The notes below the pieces were generated by a model. That model made no database searches. It saw nothing but the letters and a program-made list of their open reading frames with translations, and was not told the origin of the DNA. A stretch of DNA of 64,000 bases, from contig JAJNNX010000002.1 of the NCBI GenBank assembly GCA_023159155.1, forward strand, positions 496,001-560,000. The letters run 5' to 3'. Source of the DNA: Ustulina deusta (lineage: Eukaryota > Ascomycota > Sordariomycetes > Xylariales > Xylariaceae). Positions 12,427-25,799 of the stretch are shown piece after piece (positions within the stretch are counted from its first letter, which is position 1; each line of letters opens with the position of its first letter). The position numbers and the translations under genes were made by a program.

Positions 12427-15349
12427 CCCTCACTCGGGGATAATTAGCCGGTGTAGAGTTAGGCAATGAAGTCCCATGCCATCAGATACCATTGGGATAG
12501 GTCTTGTTTCTTTTGCGACGACACCTCTGTCAAGCTAGACTCAAGCTAGCCACTTTCTGCTATAAATGGAGTGGGCGATCCTACTAAGTAGACTTTAACA
12601 TACGGAAAGTCGCAGCCGTCGTACTAAGCTTCTCACACTCCTGTGGACTAGAATGGAGATCAAATCAATATGTTCGCTGTACCGGGGTGCTTCATTTAAA
12701 TTCTCTTTTATTGAACTGCCCAGCCTCAGACATATTCATGCTGATGAATACGAGATGGAAGCGATATGAGGTTTTGCGCCTCTCATAGCACATAATATGA
12801 GCAGCAGTCTATGGATCTTCCGTCCCGGAATCGTCTATAGCGTTCATCAGGACGGCGGATTTAGATCATATACGCGGAGTCGTTGAATTGCTGAGATATT
12901 GTTGTCAAGCCATGTATTTTCGATACCGAATGAGGGTATATCATATCTACTTCTTTCTTTCGTAGGGGAACCTAAGTTTAGTATCAACGTATTCGCGTGT
13001 GAATATATAATTCAACTGCTTAGCCATTTTCACTTGTTAAGGATATGTCTACGTACAGGTGGATACGTAGCCTTATGTATCTAAGATATTTCTAGACGTA
13101 TAGTTATGTAACATTACGATGGACAGTGTATCTATAAATAGCTGTTTACACCTTATATGTATATTGCAGCGCCCCTACACTAGGAGATAGGCCGAACCTA
13201 CACTTCCTAGCATAGTAATCACTCTGTTCTCCTGGCGGATTAATTAATCAAGTGTGGGAAACAAGAAATATGAATTCATTCGTCTCACGGAGGTGTGGAG
13301 TTGCGATCTAGTGGAAGAAGGGGACCAGTGCATATTCCATGTATGATCACCAGAGGTGTATTCAGATGATCTAAAGTCTAAGTTCTAGTTACAACAAAGG
13401 GAATGAAATGAGCTAAATATATATGGGATATCTCGGGGTAACCTTGGTCCTCTCTCGTGGATCCCTTGGATCCACCTATCCGTGACAATTCGCAATGCTA
13501 GCTGTGTTGTAGATGCCCCCTCATCTTTCATAAAAAATCAACGCCTATGGTGTTGATATCCCATACGAGTGAAGCCACCAAGTGGCTCATGCATGCACTG
13601 AGCCCCTATGATCCACTCACACCACTTCAGTATGTTAGTAACCCCCTACGGAGACTGCCAGGTCCCTTCCTCCATCTCTTCTACAACATCAATCTTCACC
13701 GAATAAAGCAATTTCAGTATATGATATCTTTGGAGGGGCGTCAAGTATGCCGTCTGTTTCGTCCGAGTAGTTCGTTATGTAGAATCCGTAACACAAGCCG
13801 CTATCGGCTTCCAAGGTTTCGAGTTCAGAACGGGCGGGTACGGCGCTATAAGTGAAGGAGGACCTCGTGATAGTCAGACAGCGACTTCTGGCTCTAGGTA
13901 CGTGGTTGATATGTCGGTTTGCTCTGGCGACCGAGGCCTTTCGAAGAGATGAAGCAGATCGGCCTCCTCGTACGAATTAAAGTGATCAGTGGGATGCAGT
14001 GATATGTTTGCTGTGAAGTCTAATTGGGGCTTGGATATGTAGCTGATGGTTGATGCCATGGCAGGGTGGGCTTGGAAATAGAACTGATTGTCAACACCGC
14101 GTATATAATTCCTAGCAGTAAAAAAATGTTAGTATAGAGGGGAGAAAATAGGACCTAATAAGTTGGGGACTAAAGAAAATAAACTTACTTTGTGTGTAGT
14201 ATTATGCAGCTGGAGGAGCTTGGGATAGTTGTAGGGATGTGTATGACTGCTAGTAGTAAAAATGAATTAGAGCTGGATTAATACTGCGGAAAATGATGTT
14301 TAGAAGAAAAGACGGAGTTGAGAGTTGGGGGGGGGAGGGTATAGAAATTTATAAACAAGGTATCATCAAAAATAAAGAATGTGCAGGAACCGTAGGTGAC
14401 CTCGGAGAGTTCCAAACTTGATGGCAGGTGTTCGAAGGTGTAGTAGACGTAGTGTTGCTAGCCCCCTTTCTTCCTCTTCAACCCTTCCTACCTAGATTTT
14501 CTGATAAAGTGTGACGTAGTTGATTATTAGGTTCGAGGCATCCAATGCTACTTTTAAATTCTGGGTCAGCTTAACGATCCAGCTATTTAATTTGGACAGA
14601 GCATCCAATTCACCACCATGGGCCCTGCCGATCAGCGTGGAGATGCACAAGACCTTGGGGAGCCCGTAGAGACACACGTTTGGAGGATCTGGGGCCAATT
14701 CTTGAATAGTACCATTAGACAGTTTGGAAATGCCCGTGCCGAGCGCCGGGAATCCGTAGACATGGATACCAGTACCGAGATGGGTGTATGTATGGGCACT
14801 GTTGTATTATATTGTATCATCTTTACACAATAATATAAGAGACCGTGGACCCAGCACTAAATGGAGGTCTATCAACATAGCTTTGGTTTATTTGATTTAT
14901 TGTTAATATGTAATCGGTGGTGAACTGAGAGGTATATGAGCAATTGATTAACTATAATTATTATATATATACCGAAACAGGGTGTCTATGCCTTTGGTAT
15001 GACCTACTAGTAGATAGATAGTGTACCTATGTAGGTTATGTTAGTTGGTGGCTAAGTACCTAATGGGTAGCTGACTAGTCTCTATGGGGGTATATGTGGC
15101 TGGGGCTCTTGTGGCTTGTATGGCCAATCACCCCTCTTCTGTAGGTACCTTACATACCTTAGGTACTTTGTGCAGTACTTGCCTACCCCACCTTGGCGGT
15201 GGTAACCCTGTATACCCAAATGGAATAGCGTGGTTGACGTTGTTTACTCGCAACGATAAGTCAGTCAAGTCTGCAGGATGCGCCCGACGCGACCAACTTG
15301 GACCTGCATCAAAGTTATCACAACATAAGTTAAATCGCTTCATTCCAAG
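12427..15349. other. Intergenic, AT-rich, with a possible small gene
   Basis: Nearly 3 kb of AT-rich DNA. The only item with some support is the small ORF at 13874-14059 with an upstream intron. Open frames at 14492-14833 on both strands overlap and show no domain. ACCTAGGT/TAGGTACC-type repeats appear near 15000-15180, just before the condensin gene. Confidence 0.5.
13874..14059 (-). CDS. Possible small protein of 61 aa with an upstream intron
   Basis: The ORF starts at ATG 14059 and ends at 13874 (MASTISYISKPQLDF at its start, FERPRSPEQTDISTTY near its end). Upstream on the same strand is a well-formed intron: donor GTAAGT at 14188, an ACTAAC branch site followed by a T-run, and a TAG acceptor at 14112, 77 nt in all. 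The frame stays open from the ORF back through the acceptor (VDNQFYFQAHPA) and across the junction for some 25 further codons, so the true start could lie in an upstream exon. No family recognised, no signal peptide certain. It could also be the 3' exon of a decayed longer gene. Confidence 0.35.
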   Translation of the reverse strand: MASTISYISKPQLDFTANISLHPTDHFNSYEEADLLHLFERPRSPEQTDISTTYLEPEVAV

Positions 15350-18117
15350 ATGCCTCGTGTCGCCCAGGTGCCCCGTGCGAGTGCCGGCACTCGAGCAGCT
15401 TCCGGCTCGTCCGGCTCTCCGTTCAAGTCACCGCTAAAGTAAGTGTCTCTTGTATTTACATGCGCTCCCTCGGCAAAGGGACCAAGCAACCCAGCCAAAC
15501 AAACCGCCGGACCCAATTCTCACTACTGCCGAGCCTATAGGATCCCCCTGAACGACGACGCCCAAGAGAAGAAAGGCCGCTTTCACTCCCGCAAGGCCCG
15601 CCACGAAAAACAGATCAACGAGCTACAGCAGGCCGCCGCTGCGACGCCTGCGAAGAAAGCCGGCTTCAGACTGGCAGACCTGGATAATGCGTCTCCCCGC
15701 TCCAACCCGCGGACGCCGCGACGTGGCGGGGGCGGCTATGACGACGACGACGACGACGATGTCGTGGTGGTCGGCAGCGGTGTCACGCCTATGAAGCGTG
15801 TGCCCATTCTAGCCAACTTCGAGGAGTGGATGAAGATGGCCACCGACAACAAGATCAACGCCACCAACTCATGGAACTTCGCGCTTATCGATTACTTCCA
15901 CGACATGTCCCTACTGAAGGATGGAGACGGCGTCAACTTCCAACGCGCCAGTTGCACTCTCGATGGTTGCGTCAAGATCTACACGAGCAGAGTGGACAGT
16001 GTCGCGACCGAAACGGGCAAGCTGCTGAGCGGCTTGGCCGACAGCAATTCGAAAAAGAAGGGCAAAGATGGGGAAGGAGATGGCGAGGAGAGCGAGGAGG
16101 AGGAAGTCGATGAAGATGGTAATGTCGTTAGAAAGAAGACCAAGAAGCGGGTAAGTTCGATTCTTGTTCACGGTTACAGGTGACCCTGCTGATAGCAAGA
16201 TAGCAACGATCATCAGAAGCGACTCTGGCACCATCCTTTGCTTCTTTGCAGCTCAAGAAGTTCGATATGGAATTTGCAGTAGACCCCTTATTCAAAAAGG
16301 CCTCTGCGGATTTCGATGAGGGTGGAGCTAAAGGTCTTCTGTTAAATCACCTTATGATTGACGGCCAAGGGCGAATTGTCTTTGATAGCAGTGATGATGC
16401 GAATGATAAATCGGCAGACGGCATTAAGCCCCGGCGAAGAGAGGATGTAATTGCTGAGGAGGAGGATGCACTGGAAGAAGAAGGCGATACCATCACCGAT
16501 CAGCCAGCTAACGTCGAAGATGACCAGGATGTAGAGATTGACATCAGCGCCCTCGGAGCTAAGTTTTTTCCTGACCTAGGTCGATTAGACGAGCAAGATA
16601 TCTGTCCTTCGTTGAAAACCTTCGACCTCGGGAATCCTTCTGGATCACTTGATATCCCGTTCTTGCGGGCTCCGGAAGCTGATGGGGAGGACGAAGATGA
16701 AGATGGTCTCGGCGGGGCTGGTGATAAGTCCGGGATGTTCATTGACGAGGACAACCCAGTGGGCTTTGACGACATGACTGCCATGGGTGGATTCGACGTT
16801 GCATTCGGCGAAGGCGGCGAGGCTTGGGCACGAGACGCCGCCTTAGAGCCCCAAATGCGTCCGTATAACACTGGACTTGACGACGGAATTGTCGGAGGCG
16901 AAGGTGTTGAGGGCTTGGATGACGAGAACGCCGACTATATCGTATCCATGAATCACGCCAAGAATAGCGACAAAACCCACGAAGATATCCTTGGCTACTT
17001 CGATCAAGCTCTTCAAAAGAACTGGGCTGGACCAGAGCATTGGCGGATACGGAAGATCAAAGATGCCAATAAGCCAGAAACAGCCACTCGACATCGCAAG
17101 GAAAAGGAGCCATTCGAAATTGACTTTACCTCGCCACTTGATGGCAAACTGGCCGAGACGATTTACACACAAGCATCAAGTAATTCGGCCATTTCTCTAC
17201 CTAAGAAAGACTGGAAGTCTAAGACCCGCAATCTGCTACCCGATGACAAACATTTCAACTCGAAGCAGCTTCTTAGTCTGTTTCTTAAGCCCAAAGCTCG
17301 AATGAGCAGTCGGCGCAACCGGTTTAATAGCAGGATAGGAACTTCTGGCCATGGTGGTCAGTCGGGCAATGTGCACGCAGCCGACATGGATGAAGCCTTT
17401 TGGGCTCAAAAAGAGCCTCTTCAAAGTCGAGAGGAGGAGACTGTCCTGCCTCAGGGCGACTACGACGCCAACTTCTTTGATGATGAGATGCCACTTCCTG
17501 GTGGTGGTCTATTAGATGATGATAACGACGAGTTCGCCGATGCTAGAGATCACTTTTCCCCGAGTGCGGAGGCTCTCCCTACAGAAGCCCTCGGTATCAC
17601 AACTATGCTTGATGCTGGTATGACTATGGGTGGTTTCGGTACGCAATTAGTTACGTCCACGCGCCGGCTGCGACCGGAATATGTGCAATACGCTCGTGTA
17701 GCCAAGAAAGTGGATGTCCGCCGACTCAAAGAAGAACTCTGGAAAGGCCTAGGATACCCTGAGACCCAAGTAGTGAGTTTCATATTAGCTATTTCTGGCC
17801 GCCGATCTGCTTTATAATTGCTATCATTACTAACACCCTATGAACAGGATCCCAACCGGTCAAGACTGCCAACACCCCCAACAGAAGAGGCCGAGCAGAA
17901 ACGAAAAGAAGACTCCCCGCTCAAGTTCACCGAGGTCATGAACGACCTAAAGTCCGTTTATCCCAAGACTGTTATGGACGACATATCTACGAGCTTCTGT
18001 TTCATCTGCTTGTTGCATCTGGCCAACGAAAAAGGCCTCTCAATTGAGAAGACCCCCGACCTTCTCGAACTCGAGATCCGAAAGGACTGGACTGCAGAGA
18101 TTACTGAGGCAGCCTAA
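15350..18117 (+). CDS. BRN1: Condensin complex subunit 2 (CAP-H / Brn1 / Barren), 845 aa
   Basis: Four exons: 15350-15438, 15541-16150, 16204-17772 and 17848-18117; introns of 102, 53 and 75 nt, all GT-AG, total 845 codons plus stop. CAP-H is the kleisin that bridges the SMC2-SMC4 heads in condensin and drives mitotic chromosome compaction. Diagnostic blocks are NDDAQEKKGRFHSRKARHEK near the N-terminus, MKMATDNKINATNSWNFALI, SSEATLAPSFASLQLKKFD across the second intron, DPLFKKASADFDEGGAKGLL, and the C-terminal winged-helix part with FTEVMNDLKSVYPKTVMDDI and LHLANEKGLSI. Poly-Asp (about residue 90) and a Glu-rich stretch before exon 3 are low-complexity linkers. The acceptor at 16203 was preferred to one at 16251 because it restores the conserved APSFASLQ block. 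Length is normal for fungal Brn1. Confidence 0.95.
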
Positions 18118-20428
18118 TTGATTAGCTTCTTGTATGTAGACATGGGTTGCATCAATGTCATTTCCTTGGATGATGAATCGGTAACTTAGGACGCCTGGAG
18201 TCTATGCAGCGGTAAAATATGATTTTATGGGTATGGGATATGGTATATTATGACAACCATAGAGGCGAGCGAGTAGAGAGCATCTGTTATCACGACTACA
18301 CACGAAGGGGCGAGGTAGCATCATGAAATGCATGGACAGCATAAAAGTCAAGAAGCCTCATTGAATGCTAATAGTTCTATATGCCTGTGTATACCAACTG
18401 TGGGGACAGTTGGCAAGGCACCCCCAATGGTCCTTGTCTCCATTCCCACTGTTTACTCTCAGCCCGGATCGTCGATGACACTTCCCACATTATGTCATAA
18501 ACAAACGTGGATGCTTCCTGGTGTGGACCTAGTATCAATATTACCTAACTCAGCGGGTGGAGGTGTAACCTTTTGTATTGGATCTCGATACACACAGTAT
18601 CTGGGTCGATGGGCTAGCAAGCATCCGTCTATCCAGTATCCATAACATTGCCTTATTGCCGGCGACCCCCCTCCTCCGGATGGATGGTAATTTCCCGTGC
18701 GCCGCATTTTGATGAATCCAGATAATGGGTAGTTAGTGTCTACCAGCTTTTGCTCTTCCACGGCTTACTCATTATTATTATTATGTAGGTACTCTATACC
18801 TACGTCGGTACATTGACATCGACCCTCGCCCTACACCAACCTCTCTGATGTCTCTCTACCCTATCCCACCCTGACTTACATACATTTGCATATGTATATT
18901 ACATACTACGGTAACGCACAAAGCCCCTGAAGCGATCGGCCGTACTGATAGGTATCTACATACGTCTTCCTTCCTCCCCCACCTTCCAATGGACCCTGAA
19001 GTTAACGTTACCACCTTGAACCCCCGATTCTAGGTTGCCATGGACTGACTGGCCTGCTTTTCTGCGCCGTCAGCTGAAGAAGATCGCTTGATTTTCCCAT
19101 TCACTCCTTAACCATCTATATAGGTGCCTACCTATCTACCTACCTACCTACAGACCCAAGTAACTACCAGTCTTTCAAACACTGCTCCCCTTTCATCCCT
19201 TCCGTTCCCCTTCCGCATCACTTGAGAAGAAGACCCCAAAAAAAATCGATCAACTACTGAGTTCCGTGACTCTTTTGGATCTCGATATACCTGTGGATAT
19301 TTGGAATATGGGTGGAGCAGCGGTATGTAGATAAGGGATGACATAATGTGCATGCGGAAAGCCGTCTCGGGTACACTGCATCGGACAGACACGACTTACC
19401 TAGTACACTACCACCAGGTTGGATGACTCGTATGCCAGGACTGCGACAAGCAGGGACCAAGCCGCATCAGGTCTCTCACCTTCTCTAATCCTACCTTACG
19501 GCGATGCTAGCACGTGGCCTAATATTCTCGCTGTTTTCTGTATGTTGACAACCAGCTGAGTGAGTGGTGAGGTAAAATTGGGGTTTTATTTGTTCGTTTG
19601 CTAGCTAAGATACCGGTAACCTCGCCATTTTAAAGGTTCCGTCATACTGTGTGTGTGGCCAGGCCACGATATTGTCTAGCTAGCATTGCCCGTTTGCCCA
19701 TCCAAGTTATCCGACACAGTCATGCTTGAATCTATTGATTTTCCACCTGGGTATCTCCACCCGAACTCTTGATCGAGTGACCTTCCAAAGAAATAAAAAA
19801 AGAAAAGAAAAAGCAACTCGTCCATCATTGCTCATAAAAAGATGCACTGCCACATGCCAAAGAAGAGGGGAGCAATGCAACTGACTAGCCCTATGCTTGG
19901 ATTTCCTAAAAGAGAGCTTCAAGGGAACATGCCCGCTTGGAGTAGAATCGCGTAGAATGCCAGTTTCCTTGCGTTGGTTTTTTATTGCCTTGATTTCGAA
20001 AGCGCGGCAATATCCACATAGAAATAGTCCCATGTACTCATGGGACTCAAGACTGAAGAACTGCGGCCTCATTACAACAGAACCCTACCCAGAACGTTGT
20101 ATGTCACCGATGCCAAAAGGAGACTGGCATCTGGTATTGCTAAGTTGATGAGGGACAAACATGTTGGCCTTACGTTGATGTAACGTTTTCCCTTCATGTC
20201 TGAATTCCGCTGAAATTTAGTGTTTTGATGTAATGGGAGGTACCGCAGCACTACCATAACATAATCGTATGACCAGAGGGCATGTGGATGCCAATTACAG
20301 AGAAGCCAACTAGCTCATCATTGTAGTGGTTCGCCTAATCCCCTGTACGCCATAAGCCCGCATGTTGCGGGCAGAATGATTAATAAATACCAGAATCTCG
20401 TCTCGATTCTGGCCCCGACTTCTCGAAA
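18118..20428. other. Convergent intergenic region, no gene seen
   Basis: Lies between the 3' ends of the condensin and HMG-box genes. It contains an ATT trinucleotide run at about 18768-18782, CTACCTAC-type repeats at 18785-18810 and 19120-19152, and an A-rich stretch near 19795-19815. Short frames on both strands show no domain. Confidence 0.55.
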
Positions 20429-22309
20429 TCATGGGCGGCGGTCAACAATTTCTCGAGCCCTTAGAAGCGCGCTGATACCGTCAAGTCCATTTTCGTCATT
20501 GCCTGGGTGTCTCGTCGTTGATGCTAAGCTTGGCTCATGTGGTAAATTGACCGTGGCCTCGTACACTAGCCCGGGTGATGGCCCGAGGCGATTGGTCCGA
20601 GGTCTTGGCACGGGGCCTGGCACACCATTGTTATAATGCGGAGAGCCATGGAAACCAACTGGAATTCGACTCGACTGTACAGGTTGTAACGATAAGGTTG
20701 TCTGCGATATTTGAGCATTCATGGTAACGGGGGTAGGTGTTTGGATGTAGGAAGTCGGCGACTCTGGTTTCGATGATAGCAGTGCGTGGATTGGTAAAGA
20801 TGCATCACTAGGTGTTCTTGGCAGGTAAGGAGATGTCGATGAATTGCTTCCATGTGAGGATTGTTCGTGTGTCAGTGACGGGGGCTGTGAAATGGATGCA
20901 GATCCAGACGACCTAGATCCTCTCGTCGGCCGGTTGGTATGAGAGATTTGTCCGGGATGGATGCCGGGCACACTGGCTTCAGGTGACTGAGAAATGAGTA
21001 GAGGGGCAGTCCTCGGGTCTAGCCAAGGTACACCGGGACTAGGAATATCTGCCGGATGATGCTGGCCATCCGCCCAACCGCGTTGATTGGCAGAATGTAT
21101 TGGGCTATCACGAGAGCGAGGACTAGATAGCCCACGCCGCCGCCCATGATTAGCCTCCTCCTGAGTTGGGATTAACGGTGACGTCAACGACTCGTCTACG
21201 TGACTTGTCCCAGTTGACAACGAGGCTATTGAACCTAGTCGTTGTTGTCGTGATGGAGGAGGTTCGCTTCCGGGTTGGCTTTCAGAACCGCTACCGTTGC
21301 CGCTTGTTGTCCCGCCAGGACCGATTGAAACGCCACTAGTACTGCTGCCACGAGTGCTCTCGGCGTCGGTCTTCAACCGTTTTGCAGTATCTTTCTCTAG
21401 CCCGGGTTAGTCATGGACTAGTCCATAATTGCAGCAGATATGCTGGTTACCTTGCGTTTGGGCAGCTTGCCTCTTCCGAAATTCGTGCAGGTATTCATTG
21501 TACTTTTTGCACTCAGTCGTCTTCTTGTACCCAGCCAGGTCTTGGTTATATTTCTCCTTTGCTTCATTCGCTTGTTTCTCGAACGGCTCCTTCTCAGCAC
21601 GGCCTAGGTTCTGCCAATTCTCGCCGACCAACTTCGCAATCTCCGTAAAAGTGAGGTTCTGCCCCTTCAGATCCTCTCGCATTTCTAAGAGTTGTTAGTC
21701 CTCGTATGATTCGATAAGAATGGATCGGATCGACCTACTATTAGAGAATAGAACGTAGGCTGATGGCGGTCGTTCTGGAGCATTTTCATCGGGCTAATTT
21801 CCAGTCAGATCAATTGATCCAACTCAGCAATTGTTGTGTTGAAAGACGAAAGCTGGGCATCAAAGCGAACCTTTGGGTGCCTCCTGTATTTCCTCTTCAC
21901 AACAATCGGCCCGACTTTAACATCTGTTCTCTCGGCGTCGGCACGATTTGAATCATGTCTGGCATCCTCGATGCTTGTACGGGTTGACGAGACTAACGAG
22001 GCGCCCGGGGCAACACCTCTATAATTGGCAATACGTCGCTGGAGTTTCTTCACTGACTTAGGACAACTAGAACTATGAACGGGGGACGCCGGGTCACTCA
22101 CTCTCCGATGGCCGAGCTTCACACCTAACGCGTCACTGGCGGTTGAGTCAGCATCAAAGGGACAATGGACCACATGACACAATTGGAGCGTACAGATCGG
22201 ATTCGGTGATGTCTAATATTGTCTCCCAGGAGTCAAATCCTTGATCAATAAAGACACCTAGATATTGAGAGATGCCCAACTCGCCCAAGACGGTTTCGAG
22301 GAAATTCAT
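20429..22309 (-). CDS. SAM domain plus HMG-box DNA-binding protein, 527 aa
   Basis: Six minus-strand exons: 22309-22194, 22135-22102, 22047-21871, 21793-21739, 21684-21451 and 21396-20429, giving 527 codons plus stop. The N-terminal 80 residues form a SAM-type domain (LGELGISQYLGVFIDQGFDS, ITESDLDALGVKLGHRRKLQ). A basic linker VKRKYRRHPKPDENAPERPP leads into one HMG box at about residues 115-185 (PSAYVLFSNKMREDLKG, TEIAKLVGENWQNL, EKYNQDLAGYKKT). The rest is Ser/Pro-rich and probably disordered, ending in GISALLRAREIVDRRP. HMG boxes bend DNA, SAM domains self-associate; such fungal proteins are expected to act in the nucleus, and some HMG-box proteins regulate mating, but the role here is unknown. 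The third intron uses a GTTCGC donor. The start ATG is the first in frame before the SAM domain. Confidence 0.9.
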
Positions 22310-25300
22310 ATAGATGAATTATCCGCGTTTCCACGGCAGCACTACTAGGACCATTTGGGTGCGAGCACCAGATCGCAAGCACAACGGCGCCGGGGGGTCT
22401 TGGCTACGATGGCAGATACCGGGACTCCTGCGCGTTCTAGACGCCCTTCTAGCCTCGGTGACGGCGCTCGTTCGGCAGCGTTCGACGGGCTGATTTGGCC
22501 AATTGCTGTAATCTGGCTCAATTGTGAAGCGCCCCTTTCACAACGGCGGCCGGTCTCATAACCCGTCAGCTGGGGGCAAATGTATTGTGTTCCTGAGCCG
22601 AGGGGGGTGGTGGTGGTGGCGGCGGCGGCGGCGCGCGGCGCGACGGCGGGTCTTGAGGTGACAAGGGACAAATGTCGACTTTTGAGAGCCGTCTTTATAA
22701 TGGAACGCAGATCGGGTCGGTAATTGGGACAGCGCGCGTCGAGGCTGATCTCCGAAAGCTACCGAAAGCAAGGTCTTGCGTGTGGAGACTGGTTAGTGAG
22801 TCTCAACAAGCTCTCGGAGTTCGTTGATATGGTCAGTTTCAAGTCAGACGCAATCGCAGCCTGGCGGGGGGGTATGGTATGGTGTCGCATTTGCTGATGT
22901 GAAGTCGACATGTATGATTTTGCCGTGCAGACGTCTATGGCAATGTTAAAGGGGATTCTCTCTAGATGGAAATTTAGCATTATATGATTGTCTGGACCCT
23001 GGGCAGCGTGGTGCCGTTCGATCTGCCAGCGTAACTGAGATCCCCAAATGTGTGGGTGCAACGACTGAGTAGAGGATCAAGCTGAATCGGGTTTCGGTTC
23101 GTCAAGTATATGTACTTGTATACATGTAGCCGCGCGATGATGTGGTAGAGTACTTACAGGAGAAGACGGGGAGACAGGGAGATGGACCCAGATGCGTCTC
23201 TGCAAACTAGCGTCATCTTAGTACTGTAAGAAAATTGCCATTATGCACAGCTGGCCGACGAGACTGCATGCAGTTCATCGATGAGTACGTGGTACCACAC
23301 CACACGTCAAACACAGGTACTGGGTACATACTTTCAGCAGGTATATTTACTGAAAAGCCCGAGGATAGTAGTTGTTAGTGCGACGCTAAGCTTCACTGCA
23401 GGAACATTGTATCTGGATGGGAGACCCTGAGCGTTGGTGGAAATATCCTAAGTAAAACGACGTGATGAACTGGCATGGTTGACTTCTGGTAATCCATTTC
23501 GTCAGAAATGAGATCCTGGTAGCAAAAGACCCCGACTCTGTTAATGTCAGAGTGGAGGTTTATTTTATACATACGCCCTATGGAGTATTTGCCAGGTTAG
23601 CGCCGCACTTCCTAATTGCTGTCTTGCTGATACATAATATAAGTAGGTAACAGTAGCTGAGAATTCCTGGATACCTACCGAGTGCTAGTTAGAGTCGTGT
23701 TTCGCCGAGGAGATACTTCCAAAATTTGTGTCTTCAACACGACAAGAGCAGAAGCTAGATAGGTCGAGTCAGGGTTAGAATAGAGTCCACATACCTCTAA
23801 TCTATGCTCTGGGATTGGATGAACTCTTCCGGCGATCATTATTTCAAGCAACGTAGTCTAAGCTTTCGGAGACAATGGCGAGACGATACGAGTCATCCGA
23901 GTCGCCTCGAGCAAAAAAGCCAGTCCCTAGTCCTATTCTATTTAGATATCTCAGCTCGAAACGCTGTGTCGAGTGCCTGATATACCCAGTGTGCTTTCTC
24001 CCAAGCATCCGCGCCTCCTCCGTAGCTGCCTCAGGTACAGCATTAATGGGTGTTCATCTTGCGATATACGGTCTTGAGTCGTTGCTTCACGCAATAAGTC
24101 TTGCGGCTAAGTACTCGAAGGACGCGAGGAGCCTGGAGGTGCTGCTCCAACCATGCCCATGATTTCTCTCACCAAGTCGAATCCAGGTTTACAGGATTGG
24201 TTTGGAAACGTAGAACAATGTGAAGAACAAGTTCAACATGACAACCATGACGGCCATGAAGACTATTATGGGCCGGTTAGTTTAGGCGTCGAGATCGGGT
24301 CAGCCGGGCTGGAAACCAATGAGGAAACCCGCTCCCTTGCCATGACACCTGCTAATAAACAACATGACTTTCAAGCACCACCTAGTTCTGATTTTGAGCA
24401 TACACATACTACTAGCATAGAAACGAGCTTGGGGGTTATTAGCCGCTTGACCTAGCGATCAGGACCTTAGTGTAGTGCCGACTGCCTGATAGGACTAGCG
24501 TTGTCTATGTGATGATGCTAATAAACATTGACACATCGATGCGTTTAACTCCGTACATATACGAGTAGTTAGGTACGCTATCTGAACGACCTACCTATGC
24601 AGTAACCTGTGGCAAGCGAGTGAGTACATAGAGTCGGAAGTAAAGTCGCATGTTAAGCATGGATACTACAGCGAAGTACCAGTACCTACCTGAGAAGGCC
24701 AAGACAAAAGAAGGACACTACCTACTGTCAGTGACTGTAGCAGTCAGCCTGGAAGCAGAACTCGAAGAAAAACAATCGTGGGTCTGAGCTAATGAAGCGC
24801 GAGCCGTCATGAGCCTGCGGGGAGTGGCCTGATGGATGGAGCCGACGACTGAAATGGCAGCGAATGAGAATGGACATCCGAAAGGCCGGCTGGGGTATCG
24901 CCATCGACTTTTCAGCCTGGGATCGAAAGGCTTGGCAGGGCAGCCGTGTCTGGCCACCATCGCCCACGGACCGCAGTCGGTATGTGCAAGGAATCGAATG
25001 GCCATTTGCAAAGTTGGATTCCGATTCCCCTGTTGTCACCACAGCACATCATCGAGATCTAGGATGGAAATGGTACAGAAATCGATTGTCCTCGTTGTGC
25101 CACCACCGCAAGGTGGTTCGACCAAGGATGACCTCAGGGGTGAGCCGGCGGAGAAACGTGTTTAAGGAGCGCGCATGTTTTCGTGTGCCCCGTAAGGATT
25201 GCGAGAGGATGCTCAGTGGAGAATTCTTCTTATCGATATCTAATACAGTGATGCCGACAGCGACACGTACCTAGGTGCGGTTAGTGCGTTAGAGACCTTG

Positions 25301-25799
25301 GAAGCCTTACCTAGGTAGGTACCTAATCATAGGATAGATACCTGTTATAGGGCAGTTACAGTGTACTGGCTGATCAATTTCAGGGTGTACAGTAGGTACC
25401 TACAGTAGTATGTAAACATGAGATTGTGGAGGGGGCGGTGTCGACGAGGCAAACAAAGCGCACCATCGCACAGCATCGGATTGCCATCGGCTGCAGCACA
25501 AGCACTTGTACCTCGCCAACTCTACCATCTCGATCACCTTGTCGGTATCCTCATTTGTGATCCCATCTCGTCTCATATAGTGTTACCACCGCCAACCAGA
25601 GGTATGTCCCTCTCTGTCCGGGCTGTTGTCAGTCGTTACCTTCGCCGATAATCGCCGTCGTGCGCTCTGCCCATCTTGGCCCCATCTCAGCACTAATTGT
25701 CTATTTACCCACCAAGGTTGCCGCGATTCCCTATTGCTCGTACCCGTACATGCGTACAAACCAATAACTACAGCTCTGCGTACACGCTACAAGCTCGCG
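22310..25799. other. Intergenic, 3.5 kb, no confident gene
   Basis: Upstream DNA of the HMG-box gene and of the small coiled-coil gene. It has a GC-rich trinucleotide stretch (GGCGGCGGC) around 22610-22640, TACCTAGG-type repeats around 25295-25400, and the weak ORF pair listed at 23875-24455. Open frames at 24718-25274 exist on both strands at once and are not supported. Confidence 0.45.
23875..24455 (+). CDS. Weak pair of adjoining ORFs, 95 and 100 aa
   Basis: ATG 23875 opens a 95-codon frame (MARRYESSESPRAKK at its start, a hydrophobic middle with VHLAIYGLESLLHAISLAA), which ends at 24162. A second ATG-initiated frame, 24153-24455, overlaps its end by ten bases and is acidic and hydrophilic (QHDNHDGHEDYYGP). 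They could be parts of one gene broken by a frameshift or joined by an intron. No family is recognised and coding potential is uncertain. Confidence 0.2.

Noticed and set aside
24718..25274. Open frames of 97-136 codons on both strands
   Set aside because: They overlap on opposite strands, start at arbitrary sites and show no recognisable motif.
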